From NCBI GenBank assembly GCA_031285645.1, contig JAITVU010000427.1, positions 1 to 7,346 of the forward strand: a stretch of DNA of 7,346 bases. Direction: 5' to 3'. The DNA is from Oscillospiraceae bacterium (GTDB lineage: Bacteria; Bacillota; Clostridia; Oscillospirales; Ruminococcaceae). A model generated the notes under the pieces. It had not been told where the DNA came from and searched no databases. It worked only from the letters and a program-made list of their open reading frames with translations. Both the position numbers and the translations under genes were made by a program. Of the stretch, positions 6,134 to 7,346 are shown piece after piece. Numbering within the stretch: position 1 is the first letter of the stretch; every line of letters begins with the position of its first letter.

Positions 6134-7066
6134 TTATTTTAACATTGCTTTAGCTTTGCTCACAATATTCTCCGGAGTCAGGCCATAGTGCTGCATAAGC
6201 TCCTTAACGTCATGCGCGGACTGGCCGAATTGATCGTCCACGGCGACATAGTCCATCGGTATTGCCATACCGCGCATCGCCATGGCTGTGCGGGACGCGA
6301 GGCCGCCGATATAGGTATGCTCCTCCGCCGTGACAACAGCCTTAACAGCGCCGGCTATTTTCTGCACGCCCGCCACATCAAAGGGCTTCATGGTTGAAAC
6401 ATTGACAACCTGGGCTGAAACGCCGTCTTTTTCAAGCATCTCCGCGGCTTTCATCGCGGCTTCCACCATGGTGCCGTGGGCTAATATCGCCACGTCTTTA
6501 CCTTCTTTGAGAACGCGGACTTTGCCGATCTCAAAGCTTGTGTTCTCATCGGTATAATCCGGCACATCGTTGCGCACGACGCGGATATAAACAGGACCCT
6601 CATGCGCGGCGGCGGCGCGCACGGCTTTGCGCGTTTCGTTTGAATCGCAGGGCGTCAATACGGTCATGTTCGGAATAGCGCTCATAATCGCCACATCCTC
6701 GATCGCCTGATGTGTCGAGCCATCGCCAAAATCGGAAAGGCCGGACGATGAGCCGCAAACTTTAACATTGAGTTCGCCGATTGAAACGGTCTGGCGCAGC
6801 TGGTCATAGGCGCGGCCGGACGCGAAAACGGCAAAGGTGCTGGCAAAAGCGATCTTGCCGCCCGCGGCGAGTCCGGCGGCCGTGGACATCATGTTCTGTT
6901 CGGCAATGCCCATCTCAAAATACCGCTCCGGATACGCTTCCTGAAAGAGGGCCGACATTGTGGATTTACCGAGGTCGGCTTCAAGCACAACCACATTGGG
7001 ATTTTCTTTTCCGAGCTCGACAAGCGTCTCTCCATATGCAAGACGCTGGCTTTGTGTTTTAGACAT
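6134..7066 (-). CDS. Transketolase, C-terminal (pyrimidine-binding) subunit
   Basis: 310-aa second half of a split transketolase. It joins the N-terminal subunit to transfer two-carbon ketol units in the non-oxidative pentose phosphate pathway, using thiamine diphosphate in the cytoplasm. The pyrimidine-binding domain (about 5-170) contains MGIAEQNM at 52-59 with the cofactor-activating Glu56, and DGSTHQAIED at 115-124 with the active-site His119. The C-terminal transketolase domain (about 185-305) includes AEEHTYIGGL at 247-256. Length is normal for this subunit, about half of a fused transketolase. ATG 7066 has a strong SD (GGGGAGG, 7 bases away). The N-terminal subunit gene ends 16 bp upstream, so the two form one operon; a strong terminator follows the stop. 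The related C-terminal part of DXP synthase is less likely given the split-subunit neighbour. Confidence 0.95.
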   Translation of the reverse strand: MSKTQSQRLAYGETLVELGKENPNVVVLEADLGKSTMSALFQEAYPERYFEMGIAEQNMMSTAAGLAAGGKIAFASTFAVFASGRAYDQLRQTVSIGELNVKVCGSSSGLSDFGDGSTHQAIEDVAIMSAIPNMTVLTPCDSNETRKAVRAAAAHEGPVYIRVVRNDVPDYTDENTSFEIGKVRVLKEGKDVAILAHGTMVEAAMKAAEMLEKDGVSAQVVNVSTMKPFDVAGVQKIAGAVKAVVTAEEHTYIGGLASRTAMAMRGMAIPMDYVAVDDQFGQSAHDVKELMQHYGLTPENIVSKAKAMLK

Positions 7067-7082
7067 ATTAATTCCTCCCCTA

Positions 7083-7346
7083 CTAGTTTAAGGACGCGAT
7101 TGTCGCATCCAATTCGACCAGCGCCTGGTCATACTGTTCTTTTGTCATTGGTCCGTTATGGAAGCCCACAACATTTTCGGCAAAAGAGATGCCCTTGCCC
7201 TTAACTGTCTTCGCAATGATCACAGTGGGTTTACCCTTTACTGTGTCCGCTTCGTCGAAGGCAGCCAGGATGGCCTCAATGTCGTGTCCGTCTATCTCAA
7301 TGACGTGCCAGCCGAAACTTGCCCATTTCTCGGGCAGAGGGTTTGT
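7083..7346 (-). CDS. Transketolase, N-terminal (ThDP-binding) subunit, C-terminal fragment
   Basis: The last 87 residues of the N-terminal transketolase subunit; the gene continues beyond the right edge of the window. Recognisable family motifs are WHVIEIDGHD, KPTVIIAKTVKGKGISF and FHNGPMTKEQYDQAL. The TAG stop is at 7083-7085, and the C-terminal subunit starts 16 bp later on the same strand, so the two are translated from one mRNA in the usual order. The ThDP/Mg-binding GDG motif lies in the missing part. Confidence 0.93.
   Translation of the reverse strand, partial: TNPLPEKWASFGWHVIEIDGHDIEAILAAFDEADTVKGKPTVIIAKTVKGKGISFAENVVGFHNGPMTKEQYDQALVELDATIASLN

Noticed and set aside
1..7346. CRISPR array, tRNA/rRNA gene, insertion sequence or toxin-antitoxin pair
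   Set aside because: No regularly spaced direct repeats, cloverleaf, rRNA-like segment, transposase motif or paired small genes were seen on either strand.

Overview
The window looks like a chromosomal stretch from a moderately GC-rich (about 50%) anaerobic Firmicute, probably of the clostridial/Eubacteriales type. This is inferred from three things: split transketolase subunits, strong GGAGG-type Shine-Dalgarno (SD) sites, and a soluble HAMP-like/PAS/GGDEF protein of a style I associate with Clostridia. No rRNA, tRNA, CRISPR array, insertion sequence or prophage gene is visible.

Layout. (1) 89-2007, minus strand: a stand-alone V4R sensor protein followed by a diguanylate cyclase (c-di-GMP synthesis). 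They are separated by 146-176 bp, depending on the cyclase start, and that gap holds a perfect 15-bp inverted repeat. (2) 2008-2376: a divergent control region with two sigma-70-like promoters back to back and a roughly 235-nt leader, full of inverted repeats, ahead of the rightward genes. (3) 2377-5757, plus strand: a stand-alone FIST sensor protein followed by a soluble hybrid histidine kinase (coiled coil, PAS, HisKA, HATPase, REC, REC). (4) 5758-6133: a mostly non-coding stretch with one possible 43-codon ORF, a structured segment, possible coding relics and a strong bidirectional terminator. (5) 6134-7346, minus strand: the C-terminal transketolase subunit and the last 87 residues of the N-terminal subunit, cut by the window edge.

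How the genes may work together. Regions 1-3 form a compact sensory island. Two small ligand-sensor proteins without output domains (V4R and FIST) each sit upstream of a signalling enzyme without an obvious sensor of its own beyond a PAS domain (GGDEF cyclase and hybrid kinase). The closest precedent I know is the FIST-family NO/heme protein NosP encoded beside its hybrid kinase NahK in Pseudomonas. The ligand and the wiring here are inference. The transketolase genes are ordinary pentose-phosphate metabolism and appear unrelated.

The most promising unexplained signals are the mutually exclusive pairings in the FIST leader, the inverted repeat wrapped around the kinase start, the repeat between the V4R and cyclase genes, and the distant duplicate of one terminator arm downstream of the kinase.
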